From: Phytophthora quininea | Lineage: Eukaryota; Oomycota; Peronosporomycetes; Peronosporales; Peronosporaceae | Assembly (NCBI GenBank): GCA_011947345.1 | Contig: JAAVTG010000284.1 | Coordinates: 1-64,000, forward strand | Length of the DNA: 64,000 nt | Direction of reading: 5' to 3' | Shown: one piece after another, positions 22,185 to 32,525 of the stretch | How positions within the stretch are numbered: position 1 is the first letter of the stretch | How the letters are laid out: the number at the start of each line of letters is the position of its first letter | Translations under genes and position numbers: made by a program | Notes under the pieces: model-generated | Told to the model about the DNA's origin: nothing | Databases searched by the model: none | The model's input: only the letters and a program-made list of their open reading frames with translations

Positions 22185-23098
22185 ATGAAGACCTCGACCA
22201 TCACCACGTTCGGCCTCGCCACGGTCGCGCTGCTCGCCTCTGCGCTCGCCAAAGAGGCAGTCACGCCATGCCCGACCACCACCACGAACACCACGACGGA
22301 ACCCGTCTACGACGAAGACCTCGGCTGCTGGGCCATCAGCGTCGAGCACGACGCCACCTACTGCATCGACGGGCCGATCTGCAGCGGCTCCGGCCTCGAG
22401 CCCGCTGGCACGCTGTGTCCCGTCAAGGGCGACGTTGCCATCGCCGACTGCCACTCGTACCTGGCCAGCTACGCTGGGTCCGACAATTGCGTCCTTCCCG
22501 TGGACGCTACGTGCGAGGTGATCAAGACCGGCGCCTGGGGCTGTGTGCTTTCGGGCACTGCCACTCCAGCGCCGACTACCACCACCACTAGTACCACGAA
22601 CTCGTGCGATGGCGAGGCCACCCGAAGCCCACCAAATGCACGGGCGAGGAGACGACCTCAGCCCCAACGCCGGCGGCGACGCCGTGTGCGGGCGGCGAAA
22701 CTAAAACTCCGACCCCAACGAAGGAGTGCACGACGGGCAAATGCGGCGAGACCAAGCCCCCAACGCCGACGCCGACAAAGTGCACGTCCAACAAGTGCGA
22801 CCAGCTAAAGACGCCGACGCCGCCAACCCCGACCCCAACTCACTGTATGGGCAACTGCAGCGGCGGCAGCGGCAGCGGCTCTTTCTTCGGCAACGACACG
22901 TATGTCGGCAACTACACCACTGCCTTGGCAGCGGACACCTCTGCGGCCTCGACCGGCGGCCTCTCGCCCGGTGTGATCGGAGCCATCGCAGCAGCGGCCG
23001 CTGTGGTCGCGGTGGTTGCTGGTGCGGCCATCTACAAGCAGTACTCCAAGACACTCCGCGACGACGACCAGGAGCGCGTGCAGGTCGTGACGCCGTAA
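22185..23098 (+). CDS. Secreted eight-cysteine membrane protein 1, Pro/Thr/Lys stalk
   Basis: First of three tandem paralogues. Leader MKTSTITTFGLATVALLASA, a short Thr-rich linker, then a conserved head of about 85 residues with eight cysteines: GCW, TYC, IC, LC, DC, NC, TC and AWGC, including VEHDATYCI and ICSGSG. A stalk of TPTPTKC-like units rich in Pro, Thr and Cys follows. Next come a Gly/Ser stretch, a membrane helix (GVIGAIAAAAAVVAVVAGAA) and a cytosolic tail ending VQVVTP. The predicted topology is type I: head outside, short tail inside. As printed, the frame breaks at the CCC at 22621-22623. One more C gives a continuous 304-aa protein with TPKPTKC. I do not recognise a named family. 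A surface adhesin, sensor or wall-linked role is inference from the mucin-like stalk. Confidence 0.85.
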
Positions 23099-23461
23099 GC
23101 GTCTGCCAGACCGTCCGAGCACTGCATTTTACCTTGCTTTCGAGTCTCCTTGTAGCTGGCGCTAGGCCTCATATTGCCGGACGGTCTCTAATAAATTGCC
23201 AGCAATTTGCTGCTGTGAACAGTTGCCAAATGAAGTGCGGATGCGCTGACAGATCGTGCGTCGCAAGTCGTTGAACGCGCCTCATCAATGCCACACTGTT
23301 GACTGTGGATCGTACCGTAGATGTTGGAGATTGTTGCCTTTCAGTGATGTGGATGCAAGCGGCAACTGAGAGAGACTTTGGACGCACCCAGTTCGGTTGC
23401 CAGCTCGGTCTTCTACGCTTTCGCCTTCTCTGGGCCTTTGCTGGTTGCCAGCGGAGCCTGG

Positions 23462-23480
23462 GCTCATTCTTCGTTTCTCC
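23462..23480 (+). promoter_or_regulatory. Oomycete initiator, eight-cysteine protein 2
   Basis: GCTCATTCTTCGTTTCTC, a close match to the initiator consensus, starts about 73 bases before the ATG at 23535. Confidence 0.65.
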
Positions 23481-23534
23481 GCCAGGGCGACACACCTACG
23501 ACACCCCACTCGATCCGGTCGAGTCCGTATCCAG

Positions 23535-24503
23535 ATGAAGATCTCGACTCTCTCAGCGTGCGGCGGGGCCGTGCTGCTGCTGCTGCTGCTGTCGGCCGCC
23601 GCCGCGACCCAGCAGAGCACACCCGCGCCCACCACCACGGCGCCCTACTACGACGAGGAGCTGGGCTGCTGGCCCGTCAGCGTCGAGCACGACGCCACCT
23701 ACTGCATCGCCGGCCCCATTTGCAGCGGCAGCGGGCCGAGCCCCGCCGGGTCTAAGTGCCCCGTCAAGGGCGACGTGGCCATCGCCGACTGCCACAACTA
23801 CTTGGCCAGCTTCGCCGGCGACGACAGCTGCGTGCTGCCGGTGGACGCCACCTGCCAGGTCATCAAGACGGGGGCCTGGGGCTGCGTGCTCTCCGGCGAG
23901 AGCTCGTACCCCACGCCCGCCCCAACCAAGTACGGGGCCACGCCAGCGCCGACCAAGTACGGAGCTACGCCAGCGCCAACAAAGTACGGGGCCACACCTG
24001 CCCCAACCAAGTACGAGGCCACTCCAGCTCCAACCAAGTACGGGGCCACTCCAGCTCCAACCAAGTACGGGGCCACTCCTGCCCCCACCAAGTACGGTAA
24101 CGGCGGCGGTGGAGGCGGCCAGGGAGGTAACGGCGGCAAGCCCGGCCAAGGAGGCCAGGGTGGCAATGGTGGTCAGGGAGGAAACGGTGGTAATGGCGGC
24201 CACGGTGGCGGCGGCAATGGAGGCCACGGTGGCGGCAGTGGAGGTCACGGTGGCGGCGGTGGCAGCCATCATGGAGGCAGCGGCAGTGGCTCCTTCGTCG
24301 GCAACGGCACCGCGACCGTCACGTTGGCGGTTCCGACGGAGGCCGCCTCTGGCGGTGGCGTCTCGGCTGGCGTGATCGGCGCTATTGCTGCTGCGGCTGC
24401 GGCGGTGGCTGCGATCGCCGGCGTGGCCATCTACCGACAGCACAAGAAGCAGACGGAGGAGCAGGAGCAGATCGAACACGCCGTGGAGATCGTGACGCCC
24501 TAA
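23535..24503 (+). CDS. Secreted eight-cysteine membrane protein 2, TPAPTKYGA repeats and Gly-rich stalk
   Basis: Second tandem paralogue, 322 aa and uninterrupted. The leader runs from MKISTLSACGGAVLL. The same eight-cysteine head follows (GCWPVSVEHDATYC to GAWGCVLS). Then come seven near-identical nine-residue repeats TPAPTKYGA (one with Glu for Gly), a Gly/His/Gln/Asn-rich stretch of about 65 residues, a membrane helix (GVSAGVIGAIAAAAAAVAAI) and a charged tail ending VEIVTP. Compared with its neighbours only the stalk differs. This indicates that the head, helix and terminal VTP are under constraint while the stalk evolves by repeat expansion. The Pro/Thr/Tyr/Lys repeats could be O-glycosylated or cross-linked to the wall (inference). 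Confidence 0.88.
   Translation: MKISTLSACGGAVLLLLLLSAAAATQQSTPAPTTTAPYYDEELGCWPVSVEHDATYCIAGPICSGSGPSPAGSKCPVKGDVAIADCHNYLASFAGDDSCVLPVDATCQVIKTGAWGCVLSGESSYPTPAPTKYGATPAPTKYGATPAPTKYGATPAPTKYEATPAPTKYGATPAPTKYGATPAPTKYGNGGGGGGQGGNGGKPGQGGQGGNGGQGGNGGNGGHGGGGNGGHGGGSGGHGGGGGSHHGGSGSGSFVGNGTATVTLAVPTEAASGGGVSAGVIGAIAAAAAAVAAIAGVAIYRQHKKQTEEQEQIEHAVEIVTP
23913..24098 (+). repeat. 27-base coding minisatellite (TPAPTKYGA x7)
   Basis: Seven in-frame units encoding TPAPTKYGA. Codons vary between units (ACG/ACT/ACA, GCC/GCA/GCT), so the array is not brand new. Confidence 0.9.
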
Positions 24504-25154
24504 GAGGGCGACCAACTACGAGGCGAGCGATGGATGGCGCCTAGGAACAACAACTTTCTTCGCCCTTGATTTTGCTTTTTAACGTGGGTAATCAACACTT
24601 TTTCTCGTACACATGTACATTTTGCTCACGATTCACTTGCCTTGGTGCCGATCGGATTGGTGGCATGCATTCCTTTGCCTGCGATTGCGGGCGCGGGCGA
24701 TGGCGATGTCATTGGGAAGCGATTACGACGGCGTGGGCTTTCCACTTTGTTAAGTCAAAATGATATGTTTCCTGCACAGTACTCGCCGCGTGTCAACGCT
24801 CTATACTTGACACTGCGGCTCCGAGGGTATCACCACGCTAAGAACTGGCATTAGGATACATGAGATGGCCGCGACGTTAGTTTGCTTCGACACCGGGATT
24901 GCCGTTGTCTTGCATTTGTCGGCAACATGGCGTTCTTCCATCACGAATAGCGGCCACCATCTTCAGCGAACCGTGACATGCGAAAGCCATCATCAATCGC
25001 TTGAAAGTGCGAGACGTCGAAGGCAAATCTTTTGCGGCTCGAGTCTCACATACAGCGGCAGAGCACGACGCGCTCATGCGCTATCTTGGCCTTCTCCTCC
25101 CATCCTGGTTCCCTCGCTGGCTTCTTTTCGCCGCTTGAAGTCGTCCTCGGTCGC
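24504..25154. other. Intergenic region between eight-cysteine paralogues 2 and 3
   Basis: No coding signal; holds the 3' UTR of copy 2 and the promoter region of copy 3. Confidence 0.4.
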
Positions 25155-25171
25155 CGTTCATTCTCGAATCT
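25155..25171 (+). promoter_or_regulatory. Oomycete initiator, eight-cysteine protein 3
   Basis: CCGTTCATTCTCGAATC resembles the initiator with the CAWTT-like flank, about 90 bases upstream of the ATG at 25254. Confidence 0.5.
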
Positions 25172-25253
25172 GCAGCATAGCTGGCAAGTCGACGGCAGAC
25201 CTCAGCAACAGGACGACCTCGCTCTTCCAATCGACGAACACGCACAGACAACC

Positions 25254-25862
25254 ATGAAGCTCGCAGCGATCACGACGATGGCGGTTCTCCTCGCCGGCAC
25301 GGCCGCAGCAGGCAACTCGACAAGCTCGACGAACTCGACGACGACTGTGACGACCTCGTCCAACACTGGGTGCTGGGAGGTGAGCGTCGAGCACGACGCC
25401 ACCTACTGCATCGAAGGACCCATTTGCAGCGGCTCGGGCCTCGAACCCACAGGCTCGCTGTGCCCCAAGAAGGGCGACGCGGCCACAGCCGACTGCCACT
25501 CGTACCTGGCTAGCTACGCCGGCGACGACAGCTGCGTGCTGCCAGTGGACACCACATGCGAGGTGATCAAGACTGGCGCATGGGGCTGCGTGCTCTCGTC
25601 GAGCAGCAACACCAGCGGCGAGGGCGAAGGCGAGGCCGGCAGCAGCAGCGGCAGCTACTCGATCGACGCCAACGTGCTGGCTGCGGAAGGTGTGGCTTCG
25701 GCCGGTGGCATCTCTGCTGGTGTTGTGGCCGCGATTGCGGCTGCCGCTGCGGCGGTGTGCGCCATCGCCGGTGTGGCAATCTACAAGCAGCACCAGAAGG
25801 CGGTGGCGGCCCGAGACGAACAGCGCCGCATGGAGACGTTCGTGGACGTCGTGACGCCGTAA
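25254..25862 (+). CDS. Secreted eight-cysteine membrane protein 3, short stalk
   Basis: Third tandem paralogue, 202 aa and uninterrupted. Leader MKLAAITTMAVLLAGTAAAG, an Asn/Ser/Thr-rich linker with several NST/NSS sequons, and the conserved head (GCWEVSVEHDATYC, ICSGSGLEPTG, DCHSYLASYAGDDSC, VIKTGAWGC). A short Ser/Gly/Glu linker replaces the repeat stalk. The helix GISAGVVAAIAAAAAAVCAI and a charged tail ending FVDVVTP follow. As the shortest member it defines the minimal architecture: leader, head, linker, helix, tail. Upstream ORF extension to 25032 is not needed: the ATG at 25254 sits after an initiator-like motif and directly opens the leader. Confidence 0.88.
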   Translation: MKLAAITTMAVLLAGTAAAGNSTSSTNSTTTVTTSSNTGCWEVSVEHDATYCIEGPICSGSGLEPTGSLCPKKGDAATADCHSYLASYAGDDSCVLPVDTTCEVIKTGAWGCVLSSSSNTSGEGEGEAGSSSGSYSIDANVLAAEGVASAGGISAGVVAAIAAAAAAVCAIAGVAIYKQHQKAVAARDEQRRMETFVDVVTP

Positions 25863-26591
25863 GATACGGGATTCGGTCCAAAGGCGGTAAGCCGCCTACG
25901 ATGGGAGGTTGCGCTGCTCTTCGGAGGCAGCAGCGACCTGTTACGCACGGACGCGTCTCGAACGAAGAAGGTCGAGCTTCCGGTAGCTCCATCAAGCCGA
26001 GTCATTCGTCTCATTTTCTAGTTAGCGATCTTCTTCACATTTTTAATCAAACGGAGCTCCGAGTTGCGAGTACTGTTTTTGAGTGTTGCACGGAGGTCAT
26101 ATCATTGTGGGGTAGCGAAGAGCATTTCTTCCCGCAGAACATGGAGTGCCAGCAGCAGCAGTAGTAGCAATGCTACTAGCATACTGTGCTCGGAAAGCGC
26201 CTCTGAAAACACGAGCCCGCGAAATGGCTTTGGATCGTGAGTCAATCGGACGATGGTGTATCTTCGCCCGGTTGTCACGGTCACGACCGCCCCGTTGTCA
26301 CAGTCACCACGAGCGTGAAGCTGGCGTCTAGCATATAGTTTGTGTGACTCTTACGAGCAGCGTGGACACTCCTTGACCGATTTCCCAATGCAGTCGACTA
26401 GCGACCACGACGATGAGATTGAGGCGTCCGCAATGCATTGCGATTGCCGACAAAACATTATATATTCCTCCGAACTAGAATACAACACCAATTCTATCTG
26501 CTCAGATTATCCTCCGAACAGGAATATATAACATACTTTGCTCAGATTTATTAAACATTTGATCGGTCTCTATACATTTCCCCAGCCAAGC
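25863..26591. other. Intergenic region with inverted AT-rich repeat
   Basis: No gene. At 26457-26530 an inverted pair, TTATATATTCC and GGAATATATAA, flanks two copies of TCCTCCGAAC and GCTCAGATT-type direct repeats, immediately upstream of the MULE-type gene. It could be a terminal or promoter structure of that gene. Confidence 0.45.
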
Positions 26592-28498
26592 ATGCCTCGC
26601 TTGGTGCGCGTGTCGGCGGAGGACCCGGGCGTGACGGTGACGGCGGCGGACGGGCGCAAGTTGACGCTGCGCCGCGGACTGCGCTTCCCGGACCGGCCGT
26701 CAGCCACGGCATTCTTCCAGGACTTTGCCAAGGCGCAGGGCAAGCGCCTGGTCATCAACAAGAAGAGCGGCGGCGCCCAGTACGAGTACGTGTGCGCTAG
26801 CCGCTGCGGCTTCCAGATCAAGCTTCTCAAGAGCCGCAGCCAGCAGAGCGCCGACTTCTTCGTCAGCTCGTACGCCGAGGCGCACGCCCAGGACTGCGCC
26901 GGCGCCGCCAAGATCACAGTCCGCCAGGCTGCGGCCGCACTGCTCAGCACGCCCGAAGGAGAAGGCGCCGCCAGCGTCAGCAGCGTCAAGGAGCTGCAGA
27001 GGAAGCTGCAGCAGGCCAGCGGGGAGACCATCTCGGCCCGCAAGGCCTACCGGGTCCGAGACCGGATCTTGAGGCTGGCGGCTGGAGAGTTCACTAAAGG
27101 CTTCCAGAAACTGGAGAGCCTGCTGCAGGGCTTCCAGAGCAAGAATAACGGCGCCCACGTGGCGTTCGAGACGGACTCGGAGACGGGTATGTTCAAGAGG
27201 GCGTTCCTGGCGCATCCATTTGCTGCAGTGTATCTGCAGTCGAGAGCGCTGCAGCCTGTGGTGGGGATGGATACGGCCCCATTGGTGAGCATGAACTACC
27301 GAGGACAGATGTTTGTGTTATTAGGAAAAGATGGCAACGACCAAGTGGTGCCGCTCTGTGTGGCGGTGGCGTCGCAGGCGGACTCGGACAATTGGGGCTG
27401 GTTCATTATGCACTGCCAAGACGCACACGTGGACTTTTCGAGGTTTGTGGTGGTCGCGGATCGCGCGAGAGGGCTTATGACGGCTGCAGATGCGCTGGAT
27501 ATGCGGATCCGCCAGTGCACAAGACACATTATTGCGAATCTGAAGGTCATGGTGAAGGACCACGTGACTGTGCAGATTCAGGACTTGGTGTGGCGCGCGC
27601 AAGCCGCCGAGAGCCAGGCGGAGTTTGACTCGTATCTGCGTATGATTGGCTTGACCTGTCCGCCAGCAGAAAACTATTTACGCGGGCTGGATCCGCACAT
27701 TTGGACGGTGTTTTGCGTCGCGCAGCAGGTCAAACTCTATGGCTGGAGTACGACACAGTTTGCAGCAGAGGAATACAAGTCCACGTTGCTGTGCATGGCC
27801 CCATACGATTTCATGCAGCATTTCATGGAAAAGTTCATGACGCATGCCTACGAGCAAGGTGCACGCGCCAAGGACTGGGTGGGGACCAGCAAACAGTTTA
27901 CAGAGCACGGAGAAAAGATACTTGCGGAACAGCGCGATGCGGCCAACTTCCAAGTCGTACAGCCATGTGAGGATGGCGTGGCGTTTGTGACGGAGTCGCG
28001 ATCTTTCCCGCCCCGGCGCTATACGGTCGATTTGAACCAGCGCAAGTGCTCGTGCTCGTACATGTTCCAGATCGGAATACCCTGTCGCCATTTTACCGCT
28101 GCGTTGACTCACTATAAGCGCACGAGTGAGGGACCTGATTGTGTGGACGCATGCTACAGTGTCGCGGCCTTTGTGGAGCAGTATGACGTGCAGCGTACAG
28201 GTAGTATCGAGCTTCTTCTGGAGTCGGAGTTGCAGGAGAACCATGCTGTAAAGGCCCCTGTTTTGACCCGCAAGCGAGGCCGGCCAAAGTCCAAGCAGTT
28301 CCCAACTAGCGGCGACGTGGTTGTTTCCCCGCCATCGTCATCGCAACCGAAAATAATGCGGTTGCGAGCAACGAAGCTGTCGGAGGCAAACGGCGTTGCT
28401 CGTCCTGCGGCCAAGCCGGGCACAGCAAGCGCACCTGCCAGCGCAACCTCCCTCATTTAGCTATGGGAACTGAACCTGCGCCCAATATGGTTGTGTAG
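26592..28498 (+). CDS. MULE transposase-derived protein with SWIM finger and zinc knuckle
   Basis: 635 aa after correction. The N-terminal part (about residues 20-110) resembles the FAR1/WRKY-like DNA-binding region of Mutator-type proteins, with paired cysteines and a late His. A MULE-type DDE domain follows (GMDTAPLVSMNYRG, first Asp, about 27270; VVVADRARGLMTAA, second Asp, about 27455). Next is a SWIM zinc finger (CSCSYMFQIGIPCRHF, about 28050), used in DNA or protein binding. As printed the frame ends at 28460 without a further motif. One extra C at CCCC 28327-28330 leads instead to a CCHC zinc knuckle (CSSCGQAGHSKRTC) and a stop at 28498, the usual order in this family. The ATG at 26592 opens MPRLVRVSAEDPG. 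The coding region is otherwise clean, so it is either an active autonomous element or a domesticated gene. Confidence 0.82.
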
Positions 28499-29835
28499 AT
28501 GTTCGCTGAAGCCGTATAACACCGAGTAAAATATAAAAGTAGTTGGGAGTTGTGTGTGTCTTGATGCAGTACTCATTCGCATCGCCTTTTGTTTGTCATT
28601 TGTGGTGCACGACCAAGTTCCAAAACAGTTTTGGTCCCATCAATTGAGTCCCTCCACATGTGTGGCGGCGGCGAAGATTTCCTTGCGCGGGATTCCAGCG
28701 TTACTCTCATTCTCTTCATACGTAGCAGAAGAAAGCACAGCTGTAAAGACCGGGGATCGGATGCTGAGCTTGATGACGAAGACGATGCTTCTTCTGGAGT
28801 GGGAACGGAATATTCCCATTTGGCACCACGACAGATTGTTGCCAGCTTCCCATGAACGTACCGAGACGAAAACAAGTGCGGGTTTTAGCTGCCGAACGAA
28901 GAGCAGCTTTCTGCAGTGGCTGACACAAGCAATGCAGGTTGCCAGACGTTGCCAGACGTTGCAAGGCGTGCATGTTTGATGTGGACACAGACGGCGCGTC
29001 ACGAAGGACACGGGGCTGAGAATGGATCCACTTCGGGAACGCATATCTCGATAAAACGAAATTGGCTTCGTAATCGATACTTCTGCGTGATGGATTCTTT
29101 CTCATTTTTGAAAATATAAACCCTGTCTAAACAGCTCCTACATCGACATCGTCTTGAGCGGGTGAATGTCGAAAAGCGTGTCGAGGGGATGAGGCAGTGC
29201 GCCATATGGTTTTCGACACGCCATCATGGCACCTGCACCTGCCTGCAGCGGGCCGCTGCCAGCGGCGCAGTGCTCTCTTCCTGCCGCATGGCGAGGCTCC
29301 AATGCATTCCCAACGGGAAGGACGAGCTGCTGTTCCATTCATAGACGGCATGGAGCTGCAAGCCAGCAACAAGAATTCGACAGCAAGGCATGTGCAGGTC
29401 GGTAGCAGATACTTTGGCTCGTGGATTCTTTTTTTGGCCGTTGCAGGGCAACGCGGTGAGGAGATCCCTCAGTGGCCGCATCGATACCTCAAACACGTCG
29501 CTGGCCGTGTCCAGCTGCCCTCATCAGACTCGCAGCAGCAACAACCGCAGCCCAACGTGCTTCTTCCGTGCCCAAATCGACGCTCGCTTTCTTCGCGGCG
29601 GGAACAAATTTCGCCTCGCGAAGGCCCTGCATGCAAAAAGTGGCTCGGCAATGTGAGTGGCTGACAGTACCCAGCAAACGTACCCTTTTGCGGAAAATGA
29701 CTTGGTTTTTGTATGGGATACAGCATCCGTTACTCTCCCGGAAAACAGCGTACCCCCGCGTCACCTTTCCGAACCATTTCCTCTTCTGCGTCGTCCTGCT
29801 CAAGTCTTCCGAGTCTCTCAAAGAATCCCGCCGCG
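28499..29835. other. Intergenic region, no supported gene
   Basis: Short frames without family resemblance. A pyrimidine-rich CCATTTCCTCTTCTG at about 29776 may belong to the kinase start-site region. Confidence 0.35.
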
Positions 29836-30915
29836 ATGACGATCAGTAACAACCACGTGACGGAGGCCGCGGTGGCCGTGGGCCCGTACCTGGAGGCCGT
29901 GGCCATCGTAGACAAGGCCAAGCTCAAGCTGCAGGCCTCCATCGTCTCCACGCTGCGCCAGTGCGTGCCCAGCTGGAGCGACGTGGACGCCGACTCGGTG
30001 GACGTGGAGCACCTTGGCGGCGCCATGACCAACCTCATCTTCGCCGTGCGCAAACCCGACGGCAAGCAGCGCGACGTGCTCGTGCGCGTGTTCGGCGAGG
30101 GCACCGAGAGCTTCTTCTCGCGCGTGGAGGAGACGCGGCTGTTCCAGTTGCTGTCGGAGCAGCAGATCGGCGTGCAACTGCTGGGCCAGTTCGCCAACGG
30201 CCGCGCCGAGAAGCTCATCAAGGGTACGACGTACACCAGCAAGAGGTTCCGCCTGCCGGACGAGTCGCGACTGATCGCCAAGCAGCTGCGAGTGTTCCAC
30301 GGCCTGGACATTGCCATCGATAAGAAACCCACGTACATCTCGAGCATCCGCAAGTTGCTGGAGGTGGCCAGAGCCAAGTGCACCCACGACAAGTATAAAC
30401 TGGTGCTGGACCTGGCGCAGTTCGAGAGCGACGTGAACGAGATGGAGAAGCTGCTGGCGCAAGTGCCCAGCCCCATTGTACTCAGCCACAACGACCTGCA
30501 GTACGGCAACATCATGAAGAACGAGGCGGGAGATGCCGTTCTAATTGACTTTGAGTACACAAGCTATAACCCACGTGGATATGACCTGGGTAACCACTTC
30601 TGTGAGTGGGGATACGACTACCACAAGACAGTCAATGCCCACTTGGGAGACTTTAGCAAGTACCCGACGGCGGAGCAACAGCGCAACTTCTGTCGCGCCT
30701 ACTTGGCTGGTAAAGACGGAGACGAGAGCGCAGTGAGCGACAATGAGATTGAGAGGTTGCGACTGGAGGCCAACACGTACTCGCTGGCCTCGCACTTGTT
30801 CTGGTCGTTGTGGGGCTACATCCAGGCGTCGCAGTCCACGATCGACTTTGACTTTCTGGCGTATGGCAAGTGCCGCTACGACGCCTACAAGTCCCGCGTG
30901 ACACTCAAGAAGTGA
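29836..30915 (+). CDS. Choline/ethanolamine kinase
   Basis: 359 aa, intact. Phosphorylates choline or ethanolamine with ATP, the first step of the Kennedy pathway to phosphatidylcholine and phosphatidylethanolamine; cytosolic. Visible motifs: a nucleotide-binding strand near GGAMTNLIFAV, VLVRVFGEG, the Brenner catalytic loop VLSHNDLQYGNIM (catalytic Asp and Asn, about residues 220-230), and the choline-kinase motif IDFEYTSYNPRGYDLGNHF with the Mg-binding Asp. A C-terminal LFWSLWGYIQA, typical of the family, follows. I prefer the ATG at 29836 (MTISNNHVTEAAV) over an upstream extension to 29713, which is low-complexity Ser/Pro. Substrate choice between choline and ethanolamine cannot be decided by eye; the sequence leans to ethanolamine kinase. 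Codon use is typical of highly expressed genes. Confidence 0.93.
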   Translation: MTISNNHVTEAAVAVGPYLEAVAIVDKAKLKLQASIVSTLRQCVPSWSDVDADSVDVEHLGGAMTNLIFAVRKPDGKQRDVLVRVFGEGTESFFSRVEETRLFQLLSEQQIGVQLLGQFANGRAEKLIKGTTYTSKRFRLPDESRLIAKQLRVFHGLDIAIDKKPTYISSIRKLLEVARAKCTHDKYKLVLDLAQFESDVNEMEKLLAQVPSPIVLSHNDLQYGNIMKNEAGDAVLIDFEYTSYNPRGYDLGNHFCEWGYDYHKTVNAHLGDFSKYPTAEQQRNFCRAYLAGKDGDESAVSDNEIERLRLEANTYSLASHLFWSLWGYIQASQSTIDFDFLAYGKCRYDAYKSRVTLKK

Positions 30916-31226
30916 ACAGCAAGGTTATAACGTTTTCCGGTGGTGGATGGCGGCAGCTTTTTGCAACGTTTTAGGTAGGTTTCATAGTACTAACAAGCAG
31001 AACAAGATTAGTGTTTTGATTCACACGTTGTGGGCATTGCTAGCGATCTCAGCCTTGCCGGTTGATCATTTCGATCGTCATGCCAAAATCCAATGGCGCC
31101 ATTTTCCTTGTTGAATTCTGGAGAAGGCACATACATGGCCAAGTCAAACCCATTTCCAGACAACAAGGATTCCCTAGCAACGTTGCCGCTGCGGACCACC
31201 AACCAGGCGAATCGCTTCCACGTGTG

Positions 31227-32060
31227 ATGGACCTCATCGATCGATACCTGGATGGTTTTCTAGACGAGGAAGCGCTCGCGCAAGCCCGCGGGGATGGAGT
31301 CTCAATCGAATTTCTAGAATGCTACCTCTCACGCACTGCACCAAGCTGGAGCCAAGCCACAAAAGCCGCAGCTCGAGATGGATCTGTCCGTGTTTTGGAG
31401 TGGATGGAAGCAGATCGACGGGATGGTCGTGGTCCGTGGCCGTCCGACTTTTATTGGGCTCCTGACGAAGCAGCGAAGCACAGCAATCTCACAGCTCTTA
31501 AGTGGTTAAGCCGAAATGGCCTTGTAATCTTCTCAAACACGATGTCAAAAGGCTGCTGGCCGCGGTTTCTTGCGAGTGGTGCAGTGGCAAGACAAGAATC
31601 GGCCAGAAACTCGTTCAGAATGGGCGATATGTTATGCTGCTGAACATGGTCACTTGGAAGTGGTGCAATGGCTCTATGAACATGACGCTGTATCATTGTG
31701 AATTGCTACCATGCGCGGTGCGATGTCAAACGCGATATCAAGAGGACATCCCCATGCTATGAGATGGCTGAAGCAGACAGGGAATTGACCCTTTTCAACG
31801 CAGCCTTGTTTGCATGAAAATCGACCTAAGGGCTGCACAACAAATGCGATGATCTGGGCAGTGCGGCATCTAGATATCGTACAACATCTCCACGAAGATC
31901 GATTGGAAGCGTGAATCAATGAGGCAATGATGAGGCGACGATACAAGCTGCCAGGAAAGGCGATGCCGATATTGTTCCGTTCCTTTTCTACGACCGAGCT
32001 ATTGTTAAACAGCACCACGATGCTTTCCGAGGTCACTTTACAATGCTCAAGCAAATTCAA
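31227..32060 (+). pseudogene. Ankyrin-repeat protein, degraded
   Basis: Starts with PRVMDLIDRYLDGFLDEEAL and has units such as AARDGSVRVLEWMEADRRDG and AAKHSNLTALKWL. After frame changes it continues with AAEHGHLEVVQWLYEHDA and AVRHLDIVQHLHEDR, the oomycete ankyrin pattern. Stops and frame changes increase toward the 3' end and no homopolymer rule explains them. A paralogue with a related start (SLSHVTNLIEGFL) lies at 56 kb. It ends about 60 bases before the hAT element. Confidence 0.7.
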
Positions 32061-32124
32061 GAAGTGAACGGCTTGTAGTTCCTCATACCGAGTTTCAGTC
32101 CGCGAGTTCGTGGCTGTGTCTGCC

Positions 32125-32132
32125 AGCTATGA
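32125..32132. repeat. Left copy of candidate 8-bp target-site duplication
   Basis: AGCTATGA, matching AGCTATGT at 40318-40325 in seven of eight positions. hAT elements make 8-bp duplications. Confidence 0.6.
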
Positions 32133-32525
32133 TCAGTGTTGGCAGTAGGGACTTTTCTATTCGGCCAATGGACGGACGAAACATAGTTTTGCCGACCAGT
32201 TTTGGCCAAACGGCCATGGCCGGGACTATTGAATTTGGCCGAAACTACATAGTCTTATAAAGGGAGCATTCTTTTAGGAGAGGTACCAAATGACTGGTAC
32301 TACCATTGAAGGTACCCATTTGCTGGTACTACCCCGTGATCTCCATCCACAAAAGATTCCCCCGGTCGGCACCATATTTCTGGTGGGGTTGGGGTGACGT
32401 TCTGCCCCGGAACTCGCGGCCAGTATGATGCTTGCTGCGGGCTTCCGGCAGGTGCTCTCGGGCATCTGCAAGTCCTTTGCGGGTCTCCCGTTACTCCCAC
32501 AGCGCCCCCTGTCCTAACCAGTCTA

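Noticed and set aside
23553..24515. Long minus-strand frame opposite the eight-cysteine protein 2
   Set aside because: It is a shadow of the GC-rich, repetitive plus-strand gene, which has a leader, conserved head, helix and promoter.
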